Source: CAYNYM01 sp049366815 (lineage in GTDB: Bacteria > Desulfobacterota > DSM-4660 > Desulfatiglandales > HGW-15). Taken from it: a stretch of DNA of 63,620 nt. The notes beneath the pieces were generated by a model, which was not told where the DNA came from, made no database searches, and saw nothing but the letters and a program-made list of their open reading frames with translations. The stretch is taken from NCBI GenBank assembly GCA_049366815.1, contig JBMNCO010000214.1:1-63620 (forward strand). The letters are read 5' to 3'. Both the position numbers and the translations under genes were made by a program. Below, in pieces: positions 10,501-18,245 of this stretch (within the stretch, counting starts at the first letter, position 1; each line of letters starts with the position of its first letter).

Positions 10501-10983
10501 GTATGTCTCGTTCCTGAAATTCACCCTGCCCTGGGCCACCGATATGAACTCAAGGCCGGGGATCCAAAAGTGGGGGAGTCCCTTTGGGTCTTCCTCTTGG
10601 TCCCCGCCAGAGACGAAGGCACCGGGATCATGTTCCAGATCGAACACGGGCCGGTCCAGATGAATTCTGGCAGGAACGACCTGTCCTCTAAGCAGGTCCC
10701 GGTAATGGAGCACCATTCGCATGTTGGCCGCTCTGAGGCCTGAGGTTCCCTGCTTTGATCGGGCCTCCAGCCCCTGGACCCGGATGCCGACTATCCTCCA
10801 GAGACTCAGTTCAATCCTTTCCGTCTGTATAGTGAAATCCGAAACATCAGAAAGCCTTTTGAGCAGGAAGTCCTGTACGGAAGGTCTTTGGATCAGTAAA
10901 TGAAAAATGAAAAGAAGCGAGAAGGAAGAAATTCCCAACAAGAGGCCAAGTTTAATGAGGCGTTTTATCTTTTTGGTGAGCAT
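7564..10983 (-). CDS. AsmA-like large envelope protein
   Basis: A 1139-residue protein with one N-terminal membrane anchor (about 10-32, preceded by KKIKRLIK) and a long repetitive beta-rich periplasmic part. The C-terminal ~300 residues carry the AsmA-like C-terminal pattern (SSLTGDADVLIEKGLI, then TGDMIMESPVLNAVASGGKVDLADKKIDFILGIRPL and a SIPIVGHIVTG segment). The family (AsmA, YhdP, TamB relatives) is tied to lipid transport between inner and outer membranes. Its start overlaps the end of the Nudix gene by 19 bp, so it is read in an operon with that gene and the CDP-alcohol phosphatidyltransferase, a fitting envelope-lipid context. Confidence 0.82.
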   Translation of the reverse strand: MLTKKIKRLIKLGLLLGISSFSLLFIFHLLIQRPSVQDFLLKRLSDVSDFTIQTERIELSLWRIVGIRVQGLEARSKQGTSGLRAANMRMVLHYRDLLRGQVVPARIHLDRPVFDLEHDPGAFVSGGDQEEDPKGLPHFWIPGLEFISVAQGRVNFRNETYFLENISGNARLEKSGSTIRARLRFRGDACIEEEQASFDIAGEVSYHPENSALPRVHLDLDGKNIPLRWFPWPDSLPVKEGECQAQLIIEGDLDKRLPVRGRIIVDSPRFLLQGNTRTKEYNIPRVIVDFASQIDRHEIIVPSLEVKTEKAAFSMSMALNFQHQDGPHLTMEVKSNDMSLETVKDLFPGPLLPPWFDFRLLPILCSGKVRLEELSLKGTSTQFRDLARPENRTALRLKIGCEDFKVFGMGMGRPFENVSAKVGYDAGDFKISNLEASFGQSRLKGSELNVIGITDESPVYEALVDGSFDLQELMQQKEIAIIPSNITQPLDRLGPVSGRLECLAGFRYENEWPLPRAGRGDFVFSDVRVHPGFMPLPLSLNRAEIRMSRKGETSFSAGGSWGNSVFHATGVLGDPALGYPIQRADVIGEIDMNEILPLWYPGDPIALSFNSRLPCEATLQRQEDRWSCRGKAGLDGVAFETVDLVIAPPARGGEISFDMDFSPGGRINLHRINLGFGPSSMTLSGSYGLESRTLSPLKITASAVDLKDFGLKAAPTATAVTGLLTCDLSVDIENNDPSALRMTGQMRGENISLAFNRFPSTVNQCSFTCQFLGDKVVIPHCNLKVGESRLSIEGEFVGWDGLQGAVTLSSDYVDASDFLSGDKFPLSSNDTSDGSRFWDKSNFHLRADVLKGKWKRLTCGPFEADADIRGKDIFIKRSALDLEHGRVEAFGYLKRRGEAKLFLTGDIQLQEQPLQELFEALVISEKPFEGDLTMKAFLSVRGNDKNQLISSLTGDADVLIEKGLIYKSNVFIKILDFLSLQKIFKKRPPELCREGFYFERMRGDLVIDKGLVTTGDMIMESPVLNAVASGGKVDLADKKIDFILGIRPLETLDTVVSSIPIVGHIVTGEEKSFLTYNFKTQGPWADPSVEYLPFNSLGKGVPGIMKRLFLTPVRLLKGLSKAVNDAVKNESPLSDGDKH

Positions 10984-11411
10984 GCGTCGAAGTAGTCCCG
11001 AAGAATCCTGCCGTGATCAAAGGCCAAGTTGTCAGGAAGCGTGCCTTCGTAGAAAAGGCCGATTTCCACAGCATCGTCACCCGCACGAGGTTGGCCGGCG
11101 GACTTTGCCACAAAGACAAAGGTGATATTGTGCTGACGCGGATCCCTTGCGGGATCGGAGTAGGCGCCGAGTTGTCGAACCAGCTCGACCTCCAGAGAGG
11201 TCTCTTCCCGGGCCTCCCTGATGGCAGCCGCCTCCAAGCTTTCACCATATTCCACGAAGCCGCCGGGAAGGGCCCAGCCATAGGGCGGATTCTTCCTCTT
11301 TATGAGGACGATGGCCCCCTCCAGCGTTATGATAATGTCCACGGTGGGGAAGGGACTCCGGTACCTCTCCACGACCTTTCCACAATGAGGGCAAAGCAGT
11401 TGTTCCTTCAT
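10965..11411 (-). CDS. Nudix hydrolase with N-terminal zinc ribbon
   Basis: A 148-residue Nudix protein. The Nudix box is complete: GGFVEYGESLEAAAIREAREE followed by TSLEV, holding the metal-binding glutamates. The N-terminus has a CPHCG pair typical of the ADP-ribose pyrophosphatase/NadM-associated type, and YSDPARDPRQH downstream fits ADP-ribose pyrophosphatases. The likely reaction is hydrolysis of a nucleoside diphosphate derivative; the substrate is not certain. It starts 1 bp after the stop of the upstream phosphatidyltransferase gene and overlaps the AsmA-like gene. Confidence 0.85.
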   Translation of the reverse strand: MKEQLLCPHCGKVVERYRSPFPTVDIIITLEGAIVLIKRKNPPYGWALPGGFVEYGESLEAAAIREAREETSLEVELVRQLGAYSDPARDPRQHNITFVFVAKSAGQPRAGDDAVEIGLFYEGTLPDNLAFDHGRILRDYFDACSPKR

Positions 11412-11412
11412 T

Positions 11413-12102
11413 TCAGCGATTTTCCTTGAGGATGCGGCCTCTGACGCGGATGATTCGATGTATGGCCGTCAGGTGGGTTGAAACGGCCAGGATTACGAGA
11501 GTGCATTTCAAAAACAGCGGACCAACAACGGGAATGGCCCCGAGCAGGCATCCGATGATCAAGAGGACCATTCTTTCAGGCCGTTGCATCATGCCCCCCC
11601 TGCACTCGACGCCGAGCCCCTCTGCCCTGGCCCTGGTATAGCTGACCAGAAAAGAACCGGTCATGGCCAAGAAGATGATCAGCACCGTCCATGGGTGGGC
11701 TTCTCCGGTGTTTGAAGATGCAGGAAAGACCGGGAGACTTTTACCTCCTGCGAAGTAGTAGCCCAGACCTGCAAACAGAAACATATCGCTGTACCTGTCA
11801 AGGGTGCTGTCAAAGAAGGCGCCGAAAGTGCTGTCCTTTTTGGTCTGTCGGGCAATCAGGCCGTCGAGGGTATCACAGATCCCCGCCACGACCACCACCC
11901 ACGCTCCCCAAAAAAAGGCCCCGGCAGCGTACACCAGGCCGGCCACGGCGCTGAGAACGAGCCCGGCAAGTGTAAGGACGTTGGGATGCAGGCCCATACG
12001 GGCAAAAAAAACGCCCACGGGCTCGATGAGCCTCAAGTACCTCTGTCTGTTCCTCTCATTTATCAAGACAAAATGCACCATGCCGTCTTTCACACTCACC
12101 AA
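11413..12102 (-). CDS. CDP-alcohol phosphatidyltransferase
   Basis: A 229-residue integral membrane enzyme with about six hydrophobic segments. The family signature D-x2-DG-x2-AR-x8-G-x3-D-x3-D is intact (DTLDGLIARQ, then GAFFDSTLD). Such enzymes transfer a phosphatidyl group from CDP-diacylglycerol to an alcohol such as glycerol-3-phosphate, serine or inositol phosphate; the acceptor cannot be told here. It leads an operon with a Nudix hydrolase and an AsmA-like protein. A repeated palindromic element lies upstream. Confidence 0.88.
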   Translation of the reverse strand: MVSVKDGMVHFVLINERNRQRYLRLIEPVGVFFARMGLHPNVLTLAGLVLSAVAGLVYAAGAFFWGAWVVVVAGICDTLDGLIARQTKKDSTFGAFFDSTLDRYSDMFLFAGLGYYFAGGKSLPVFPASSNTGEAHPWTVLIIFLAMTGSFLVSYTRARAEGLGVECRGGMMQRPERMVLLIIGCLLGAIPVVGPLFLKCTLVILAVSTHLTAIHRIIRVRGRILKENR

Positions 12103-12164
12103 TCGGCCACGAGGGGGAAACCCGCACCAGCATCGGATAGAATCAGGTCAAAATATCGTAACAC

Positions 12165-12281
12165 TTTAGCCCTTTGAAAAATTCGAAAGGAAATCATGCA
12201 CCCTTTCTTACGTTCCGAAGCTCCCGCTGGTCACTTCAGAAAGGGAGCATGTTTTCCACACAGTTATTGGAAACGGCTAAA
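12165..12281. repeat. Palindromic repeat, copy A, with a nested 49-bp insert
   Basis: The outer element has ends TTTAGCCCTTT and AAACGGCTAAA (one mismatch) and matches, in reverse orientation, the two 64-bp copies at 39902 and 41404. Here the central palindrome is split: after CATG at 12195-12198 comes a 49-bp insert (12199-12247), then a second CATG at 12248-12251. The insert has 8-bp inverted ends CCCTTTCT (12201-12208) and AGAAAGGG (12238-12245). It lies between two minus-strand genes. Confidence 0.8.
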
Positions 12282-12313
12282 TTTATACACAATATCAAAG
12301 ATATGTTTTTTTG

Positions 12314-13312
12314 TCAAAATGCCGTCCAGGAACTGCCAGCTCTGGGCATCAACGCGTCAATACGATCCCCTGCAATCCTGGCTTCGGAAATGATGCCTTG
12401 GATGAATTCTTGGACAGATTTTATCCCCGTAATCAGGCCGACGGCCTGGCCGCAGGGAATGATTCCGCTTTCCGTATCTCCTGTCCTGTAGGCCTCTTTT
12501 CCCTTCTTTCCTGCGACCTTTCCGATAATGGTCTTGAAATCGGCCCCTCTATCCTCCAATGCGGCACATTCCCGGGCGAGCCCGTTACGCATGCAGCGGA
12601 TGGGGTTTTTAATGGAATTGAGAATCAGCATGGTATCGGTCTCAGCGGCCTGAACGAGTCTTTCCTTAATGACCGGATGAACGGGGCATTCCCTGGTCGC
12701 AAAAAAGGCCGTGCCCATCAAAACGGCCTCGGCCCCCAGGGCCAACGCGGCCACGAACCCAGCTCCGGTACCTATCGATCCCCCGGCGATAACCGGAATT
12801 TCCAGTCTTTCTGACGCGGATGGGATCAATATAAACGAGGCGATGTTATCAAGCCCGATGTGACCGCCTGAGCCGTATCCAACCAAAGTAACGGCATCCA
12901 CACCAAGCTTTTCTGCGGCAAGGGCATGACGGACACTGGTGAGTTTATGGATGACCTTGATCCCTGCGGCCTTGAGTTTCGGCATCAAGGGTTCAGGGCT
13001 TCGCCCGGCGGTTTCGACAATCTTGACGCCTTCTTCGCAAACAACATCACAAAATGCCAGGCTTCGTACAGGGGGACCCAATTCAGGTATCATCGAGATG
13101 TTGACCCCGAAGGGTTGGTCGGTCAGATCGCGCATCTTTCTGATTTCCATTCGCAGGTCCTTCGGGGTCTCCAGGGATTCAGCCGAAATGAACCCCATGG
13201 CCCCAGCGTTGCACACAGCGGCGACGAATTCGGCCCGGCTGATCCACTGCATGCCCCCACACAGTATAGGGTACTGAATTCCCAACATTCGTGTAATTTT
13301 TGTGTTGAACAT
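12314..13312 (-). CDS. Nitronate monooxygenase / FabK-like flavoprotein
   Basis: A 332-residue FMN-dependent TIM-barrel protein. The N-terminus MFNTKITRMLGIQYPILCGGM, the GYGSGGHIG phosphate loop and AGGSIGTGAGFVAALALGAEAVLMGTAF are typical of the 2-nitropropane dioxygenase family, which includes nitronate monooxygenases and the enoyl-ACP reductase FabK. The substrate is not decided by the sequence. The ATG at 13312 is chosen because an AGAGGAT ribosome-binding site precedes it; a GTG 48 bp further upstream would add 16 residues without family similarity. It is a single gene, divergent from the SPFH gene. Confidence 0.85.
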   Translation of the reverse strand: MFNTKITRMLGIQYPILCGGMQWISRAEFVAAVCNAGAMGFISAESLETPKDLRMEIRKMRDLTDQPFGVNISMIPELGPPVRSLAFCDVVCEEGVKIVETAGRSPEPLMPKLKAAGIKVIHKLTSVRHALAAEKLGVDAVTLVGYGSGGHIGLDNIASFILIPSASERLEIPVIAGGSIGTGAGFVAALALGAEAVLMGTAFFATRECPVHPVIKERLVQAAETDTMLILNSIKNPIRCMRNGLARECAALEDRGADFKTIIGKVAGKKGKEAYRTGDTESGIIPCGQAVGLITGIKSVQEFIQGIISEARIAGDRIDALMPRAGSSWTAF

Positions 13313-13642
13313 TCCATCCTCTTTCGGCCTATCGGCCCTCGCGATTTCATGGTCGACCACAACAGGGTCTCCCTTCCCGTTTCCTGTTCGTGCCTCGTCA
13401 CCACAACCTGCACCAGAATACCGCTAGAGGAGTAGCAGATCAACTGCAACAGTGAATTTCGCCGCGACTGTATTTTTACCGACTGAGAGACCGCTGGTCA
13501 GCACACCCCCCACATACGGACTGTTCAGCGGACCTGCCTCAAGGGGCCTTGAATTGCTCTGAACCCCCGATGCATTAACGTTCCCCTGCCTTTCGGCCGA
13601 TAAGGATAAAAATTACGATATGGATATCCCAGGAGGACGGAC
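13313..13642. other. Divergent intergenic region
   Basis: These 330 bp separate the flavoprotein gene (minus) from the SPFH gene (plus) and must hold both promoters. The AGGAGG ribosome-binding site of the SPFH gene is visible at its right end. No further gene or clear hairpin is seen. Confidence 0.5.
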
Positions 13643-14773
13643 ATGGGAACGAACAATCTGGTTTTTTTGGAAGTCCTGGAATGGTTCGACGACACCGGCA
13701 GGGAATTGGTTCACAGGATACCCGAAGAGGGCTCGGGTGAAATCAAGTTCGGGGCCCAACTGACCATAAGGGAAAGCCAGGCAGGGGTCTTTTTCTACCA
13801 GGGAAAGGCTTTGGAGGCCTTTGGCCCGGGGCGGCACACCCTGAAGACGGCCAACATACCTATCCTGACCAAGATAGCCAGCATCCCGTGGGGACTTTCG
13901 AGCCCTCTTCGGGCGGAGGTCTACTTCGTCAACATGAAGGTCTTTCCCAACCTGAAATGGGGGACAAGAGACCCTGTGGCCTTCAAGGATTCGGAATTGG
14001 GCCTCATCAGGCTGCGTGCCTTCGGGGTCTTCAACATTCAGGTGGTCCAGCCCGTCCTTTTCATCAACAAACTTGTGGGGACACAGGGCATGTACACCAC
14101 CGAGGCCGTTGAGGAGTATCTGAATCGGGTGATCGTGTCCCGATTCAATGACTTCATGGGGGAAACACTTGACTCCATTCTCAACCTTCCGGCCAGATAC
14201 GATGAACTCTCAGAAGGGCTTTCCAATCGTCTCCAGGAGGATTTCAGCCGCTTCGGATTGGCCCTGAACGCCCTTTATACCAATGCCATCACCCCCCCGC
14301 CTGAGGTCCAGACGGCCATCGATGATCGTGCGCGCATGGGCGTCTTTGAGGATATGAACAAGCTCATGCAACTGAAGGCGGCCATGGCCATGGAAAAGGC
14401 CTCGGAGGCGGAAGGCGGTGCAGGCCAGGGCATGGGGATGGGTATGGGGCTCATGATGCCTGCCATGTTTTCGCAGTATTTCGCCGGAGCAAAACCATCA
14501 TCACAACCCGGCCACACTCCGGAGGGGGCAAAATGTCCCGAATGCGGGAATCCGGTCCCAATGGAGGGCAAATTCTGCCCAAGCTGCGGGCACCAGATTC
14601 TCGTCTTCGAGCGGTGTACGGAATGCGGGAAGAACTTGGCGCCCAATGCAAAATTCTGTTCCCGCTGCGGTCATCCAGCAGAAGAAAAACCGAAGCCCAA
14701 GAGCTGCTCCCAGTGCGGTCATGAAAACCTGAGCGACTCACTATTCTGCAACAAGTGCGGGGAGAAACTCTAA
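13643..14773 (+). CDS. SPFH-domain protein with C-terminal zinc ribbons (YdjI-like)
   Basis: A 376-residue protein. Residues about 30-240 form an SPFH/band-7-like domain of the virion-core/YdjI type (FLEVLEWFDDTGRELVHRIP near the start, EVYFVNMKVFPNLKWGTRDPV). An alanine/methionine-rich stretch (about 240-285) follows, then five to six CxxC pairs (CPECG, CPSCG, CTECG, CSRCG, CSQCG, CNKCG) forming zinc ribbons to the end. There is no membrane segment; SPFH proteins usually assemble into membrane-associated scaffolds. It is preceded by AGGAGG 7 nt upstream of the ATG and followed after 7 bp by a zinc-ribbon gene, so the two form an operon. Confidence 0.83.
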   Translation: MGTNNLVFLEVLEWFDDTGRELVHRIPEEGSGEIKFGAQLTIRESQAGVFFYQGKALEAFGPGRHTLKTANIPILTKIASIPWGLSSPLRAEVYFVNMKVFPNLKWGTRDPVAFKDSELGLIRLRAFGVFNIQVVQPVLFINKLVGTQGMYTTEAVEEYLNRVIVSRFNDFMGETLDSILNLPARYDELSEGLSNRLQEDFSRFGLALNALYTNAITPPPEVQTAIDDRARMGVFEDMNKLMQLKAAMAMEKASEAEGGAGQGMGMGMGLMMPAMFSQYFAGAKPSSQPGHTPEGAKCPECGNPVPMEGKFCPSCGHQILVFERCTECGKNLAPNAKFCSRCGHPAEEKPKPKSCSQCGHENLSDSLFCNKCGEKL

Positions 14774-14780
14774 GAAGGGC

Positions 14781-16019
14781 ATGCGGGAGACCGGACTGCA
14801 AATCGAGCACCAGTGCCCCCAATGTGGTGCCCCCATCACCCTCAACGAGGCGGATCATCTTGTTTCATGCGGCTTTTGCCGGGTCAGGTCATTTGTTGTG
14901 AGCAGGGATCAGTTTCATTATATCCTGCCACACAACGCCCCGGCGGGAAAGTCGTTGATTTATGTCCCCTACTGGCGTTTCAAGGGCATGCTCTTTTCCT
15001 GTCTCGATGAAGAGATCAGGCATCGGATTGTCGACTCAAGCTGCCAGGCCCTTCAGGCGGCCTCCCTTCCACCATCCCTCGGACTTCGGAGCCAGACCCT
15101 CAAACTCAGGTTCCTGGGCCCTGAAACAGAAGGGGCCTTCCTCAAGCCGCGTCTTTCCCGCAAGGCCTTCATGACCCTTATCGATCAGCAGTTCCGTGAA
15201 CTCCTGCCCAAACCCGTTTTTCACCAGAGCTTCATCGGTGAGACCCTGAGCCTCATCTATTCTCCTTTCTACGTTGACTCCGGAATCCATGATGCCATCC
15301 TGAACAGGCCCCTTGCCGGAGATGTCCAGGAGGATGCCGACCTGGAATCACTCAAGGACGCCCGTCCCCAGTGGCGGATCCGTTTTGTCCCCGCCCTTTG
15401 TCCAAACTGTGGCTGGGATCTCGATGGTGAGAGGGATTCGCTGGTCCTGGTCTGCAGAAATTGCAACTCGGCTTGGCAGGCGGGAAAAGAGGGATTTGCA
15501 GGAATAAATTTCGTCCACATGCCTGAAAAAGGGGAGGATGTGACCTATCTGCCCTTTTATCGCATCAAGGCGGAGATCACCGGAATCACCCTTGAGTCCT
15601 ATGCCGATCTGGTCAGGGTGGGGAATCTCCCAAAGGTCGTACAACCCCAATGGGAGAATATCCCTTTCCGCTTATGGTTCCCTGCATTCAAGGTCAGGCC
15701 GAAGGATCTGCTGGGATTTTCGCGGAATCTGACCCTCTCCCAGCCGCGTGAGGCCCTTGTTTCCGGCTTCCCGGACGGTAATACGATCCATCCGGTGACG
15801 CTGGCTGTCCGTGAGGCACTGGACGGGCTCAAGATCACCCTGGCCAGTTTTTTGAAACCCCGCAGGATCATGTTCCCAAAACTCTCCGCCATCCGCATCA
15901 AACCCGAAAAATATGTCCTGGTCTATCTCCCCTTTCACCGAAAGGGAAACGAATTGTCCCAGGCCGCCTTCCGTTTGCGCATCAACCAAAACCTGCTCTC
16001 CCATGCACGGCATCTGTGA
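14781..16019 (+). CDS. Zinc-ribbon protein, partner of SPFH protein
   Basis: A 412-residue protein of unknown function. It has a TFIIB-like zinc ribbon at the N-terminus (CPQCGAPI, then CGFC) and a second four-cysteine ribbon in the middle (CPNCGWDLDGE, then CRNCNSAW at about 210-235). Between and after the ribbons are repeated LIYVPYWRFKG / VTYLPFYRIKA / VLVYLPFHRKG segments, suggesting three copies of one beta-rich unit. No membrane segment or catalytic motif is seen. It sits 7 bp behind the SPFH gene; Bacillus YdjI-type loci also pair an SPFH protein with a zinc-ribbon protein, so a joint scaffold is an inference. Confidence 0.72.
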   Translation: MRETGLQIEHQCPQCGAPITLNEADHLVSCGFCRVRSFVVSRDQFHYILPHNAPAGKSLIYVPYWRFKGMLFSCLDEEIRHRIVDSSCQALQAASLPPSLGLRSQTLKLRFLGPETEGAFLKPRLSRKAFMTLIDQQFRELLPKPVFHQSFIGETLSLIYSPFYVDSGIHDAILNRPLAGDVQEDADLESLKDARPQWRIRFVPALCPNCGWDLDGERDSLVLVCRNCNSAWQAGKEGFAGINFVHMPEKGEDVTYLPFYRIKAEITGITLESYADLVRVGNLPKVVQPQWENIPFRLWFPAFKVRPKDLLGFSRNLTLSQPREALVSGFPDGNTIHPVTLAVREALDGLKITLASFLKPRRIMFPKLSAIRIKPEKYVLVYLPFHRKGNELSQAAFRLRINQNLLSHARHL

Positions 16020-16189
16020 TGTCGATTCCTGGTCCGATGATTTCACTTTCCTTTTCCTAGCCCTCACGGTTCAAAGACAAATTTAGGGCAGCCGGGAAAG
16101 GTTGAAGCCGGTTCTTTGCTGTTTTGATGCAATTGGGCCTCTGCAGAAGACCTAAACAGGGAGGGTGGGGCGCAGGAGGATGTCATGCA

Positions 16190-16221
16190 AGGGGTCATGG
16201 GCGGTGCCGCCCATGACCCCT
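16190..16221. terminator. Perfect hairpin between convergent genes
   Basis: Arms AGGGGTCATGGGCGG and CCGCCCATGACCCCT pair perfectly around a TG loop. It lies between the end of the plus-strand zinc-ribbon gene and the end of the minus-strand TRAP permease gene, the place for a bidirectional terminator. Neither side carries a long T-run, so termination strength is uncertain. Confidence 0.6.
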
Positions 16222-16302
16222 GATTGCGGATAGAAACTGTGGGATATCGTTTTGTAGGAGTCGGTGTCTTATTCCTGCATCTCCCTCCAACCTTTCCCCG
16301 GC

Positions 16303-17607
16303 CTATTTGTAGAGCAGGTTGGGTACATACGTGGCGATACCCGGGAACATCGACAGCAGGATAGTAAGAATGATCAGGGCACCGAGGAAGGGCGTGATCC
16401 CCCTGAAAATCTTGTGCAAGGGAATGTCAGGCGCAATGCCCTTTATGACAAATACGTTCACCCCCACAGGTGGTGTGATGACCCCCATTTCCCCCACCAG
16501 GACCACAATCACGCCGAACCAGATCGGGTCAAAGCCGAGTCGCAGGACGAGAGGGAAAAAGATGGGAATCGTTACGACGATCAGGGCCATGGAATCCATA
16601 AAAAAGCCCCCCACGAAGTAGATGCATATCATGACGGCCATGATGGCCATGGGCGGGATGGGGAGATTTCCGATCCAATCAGCGAGCACAAAGGGGATGT
16701 TGGAGATGGCCAGGAAATGGCCGAAGACCGTTGCGCCCGTAATGATAAACAACACCATGCAGGCTGTGCGCATACCGTCCTTCAGGGCTTCAATGGCGAT
16801 ATCCAGCTTGAGCTGCCTCCTGAATATGCCGATGAGCATGGCGCCAAAGGCCCCAATGGCCCCGGCCTGGGTCGGGCTGAACCATCCGAGGAATAGACCC
16901 CCTATGGTGAGACCGAAAAGGACCATGGCCTCAATGATGCCTCCCAGAGACGTCCACTTTTCTTTCCAGGTCGTTGCAGGACCCGGAGGGCCGAGTTTGG
17001 GGTTCCGGAGGCAGATTATTGCAACCGTCAGGACAAAAAACAAGGTCAGTATGGCCCCTGGAACCATACCCGCGACAAAGAGTTTTCCAATGGATTCCTC
17101 TGTCAAGATCCCGTAGACGATGAGTACGGTACTGGGGGGGATGAGAATTCCCAGCGTGCCGGCCGAGGCGATCGTGCCGGTGGCCAGTTCGTCATTGTAC
17201 CCATATTTTTTCATCTCCGGAAGGGCTATTTTCCCCATGGTCGCGACCGTGGCCGCTGTAGACCCGCATATGGCGGAAAAGCCTGAACAGGCAATAACCG
17301 TCGCCACGGTGAGACCGCCCCTGAAATGTCCGAACCAGGCATAGCATGTGCGGTAGAGCCGTTGACTGATTCCCGCTGAATAGGCAAAAGAACCCATAAG
17401 GATAAACATGGGGATGACGGACAGAGGATAGGAAGAAAGGGTCTCGAATACGTCCTGGGCGAGAAGTGAAAGGGCGGATTCAATGCCACCCAAGTAAGCG
17501 AAACCGACCAAGCCCACGAAGGCCATGGCAAAGGCCACGGGCATTTTAAGGATAAATAGGAGAAGTAACAGAACGATACCGGCAATACCTGCGGTTTCAG
17601 GGCTCAT
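16303..17607 (-). CDS. dctM: TRAP transporter large permease (DctM type)
   Basis: A 434-residue integral membrane protein with about twelve hydrophobic segments and DctM-family features (IPMFILMGSFAYSAGISQRLY, GTIASAGTLGILIPPSTVLIVYGILTEESIGKLFVAG, GVITPPVGVNVFVIKGIAPDIPL). It is the translocating subunit of a sodium-driven tripartite uptake system for organic acids. Its start overlaps the end of the small permease gene by 11 bp, as usual. The substrate is not known; no catabolic genes lie next to it. Confidence 0.93.
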   Translation of the reverse strand: MSPETAGIAGIVLLLLLFILKMPVAFAMAFVGLVGFAYLGGIESALSLLAQDVFETLSSYPLSVIPMFILMGSFAYSAGISQRLYRTCYAWFGHFRGGLTVATVIACSGFSAICGSTAATVATMGKIALPEMKKYGYNDELATGTIASAGTLGILIPPSTVLIVYGILTEESIGKLFVAGMVPGAILTLFFVLTVAIICLRNPKLGPPGPATTWKEKWTSLGGIIEAMVLFGLTIGGLFLGWFSPTQAGAIGAFGAMLIGIFRRQLKLDIAIEALKDGMRTACMVLFIITGATVFGHFLAISNIPFVLADWIGNLPIPPMAIMAVMICIYFVGGFFMDSMALIVVTIPIFFPLVLRLGFDPIWFGVIVVLVGEMGVITPPVGVNVFVIKGIAPDIPLHKIFRGITPFLGALIILTILLSMFPGIATYVPNLLYK

Positions 17608-18100
17608 TTTTAATTACCTTCAAAAGTGATTCAATAAAGAGGGAGAGGAAAACCAGACAGCCCGGAATGATAGCGACTGCGGTGGCGTATGCGAACGGAT
17701 AAAAGGAAATTCGCACCGTTGAGGTGACTTCTCCCCTCATTTGGAGGTCATGACCGTAAACAAACAGCTGCCACGTGACCAGGACAAAAAGGACAAGGCA
17801 GAGAAAACGAATAATGATTTCGATATTGTCCCTTAACCTTCTCGGCAGTAAAGGAACAAAAAACTCCACTTCGACGTGGCGCCCGAGAAGGAGTGATGAA
17901 CTGAAGGCAAACGCCATGCATATCAATTGGGCCAGCATCATGACATCTAAGGCGCCCGGTAAAGGGGCGAGAAAAATTTTGGCGCCGAGAACATCTACGG
18001 TCGTGATGAGCATCATGAGAACAAACGCCAAGAGCCCGACCCATTCAATTCCCATGCTGACCTTCTCATTGAACTTCTCAAACTTATCTAAGCCTGTCAT
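17597..18100 (-). CDS. dctQ: TRAP transporter small permease (DctQ type)
   Basis: A 167-residue protein with four predicted membrane segments and the DctQ pattern of polar residues after the second segment (LLLGRHVEVEFFVPLLPRRLRD). It forms the membrane complex with the large permease encoded by the overlapping next gene. A strong hairpin separates it from the binding-protein gene upstream. Confidence 0.9.
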   Translation of the reverse strand: MTGLDKFEKFNEKVSMGIEWVGLLAFVLMMLITTVDVLGAKIFLAPLPGALDVMMLAQLICMAFAFSSSLLLGRHVEVEFFVPLLPRRLRDNIEIIIRFLCLVLFVLVTWQLFVYGHDLQMRGEVTSTVRISFYPFAYATAVAIIPGCLVFLSLFIESLLKVIKNEP

Positions 18101-18172
18101 TGATCCTTACCCGCTCAGTGTCTTTTGTATCATCAGGCTCAAACTTGAGCCCTCAAAAAGCCATCTTCTTAA

Positions 18173-18222
18173 GTTCACCCCCGCCCAACCCCTTTATTCA
18201 AAGGCGGTTGGTGGGGGTGAAC
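18173..18222 (-). promoter_or_regulatory. Long intercistronic hairpin between dctP and dctQ
   Basis: Arms GTTCACCCCC and GGGGGTGAAC pair perfectly, continued inward by CCAACC/GGTTGG and CCTTT/AAAGG with small bulges. It lies in the gap between the TRAP binding-protein gene and the small permease gene. Such stems commonly protect or partly terminate the upstream message so that the binding protein is made in excess; there is no T-run, so mRNA stabilisation is likelier than termination. Confidence 0.65.
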
Positions 18223-18245
18223 ATGACAAGAACCTACTTCATGCC

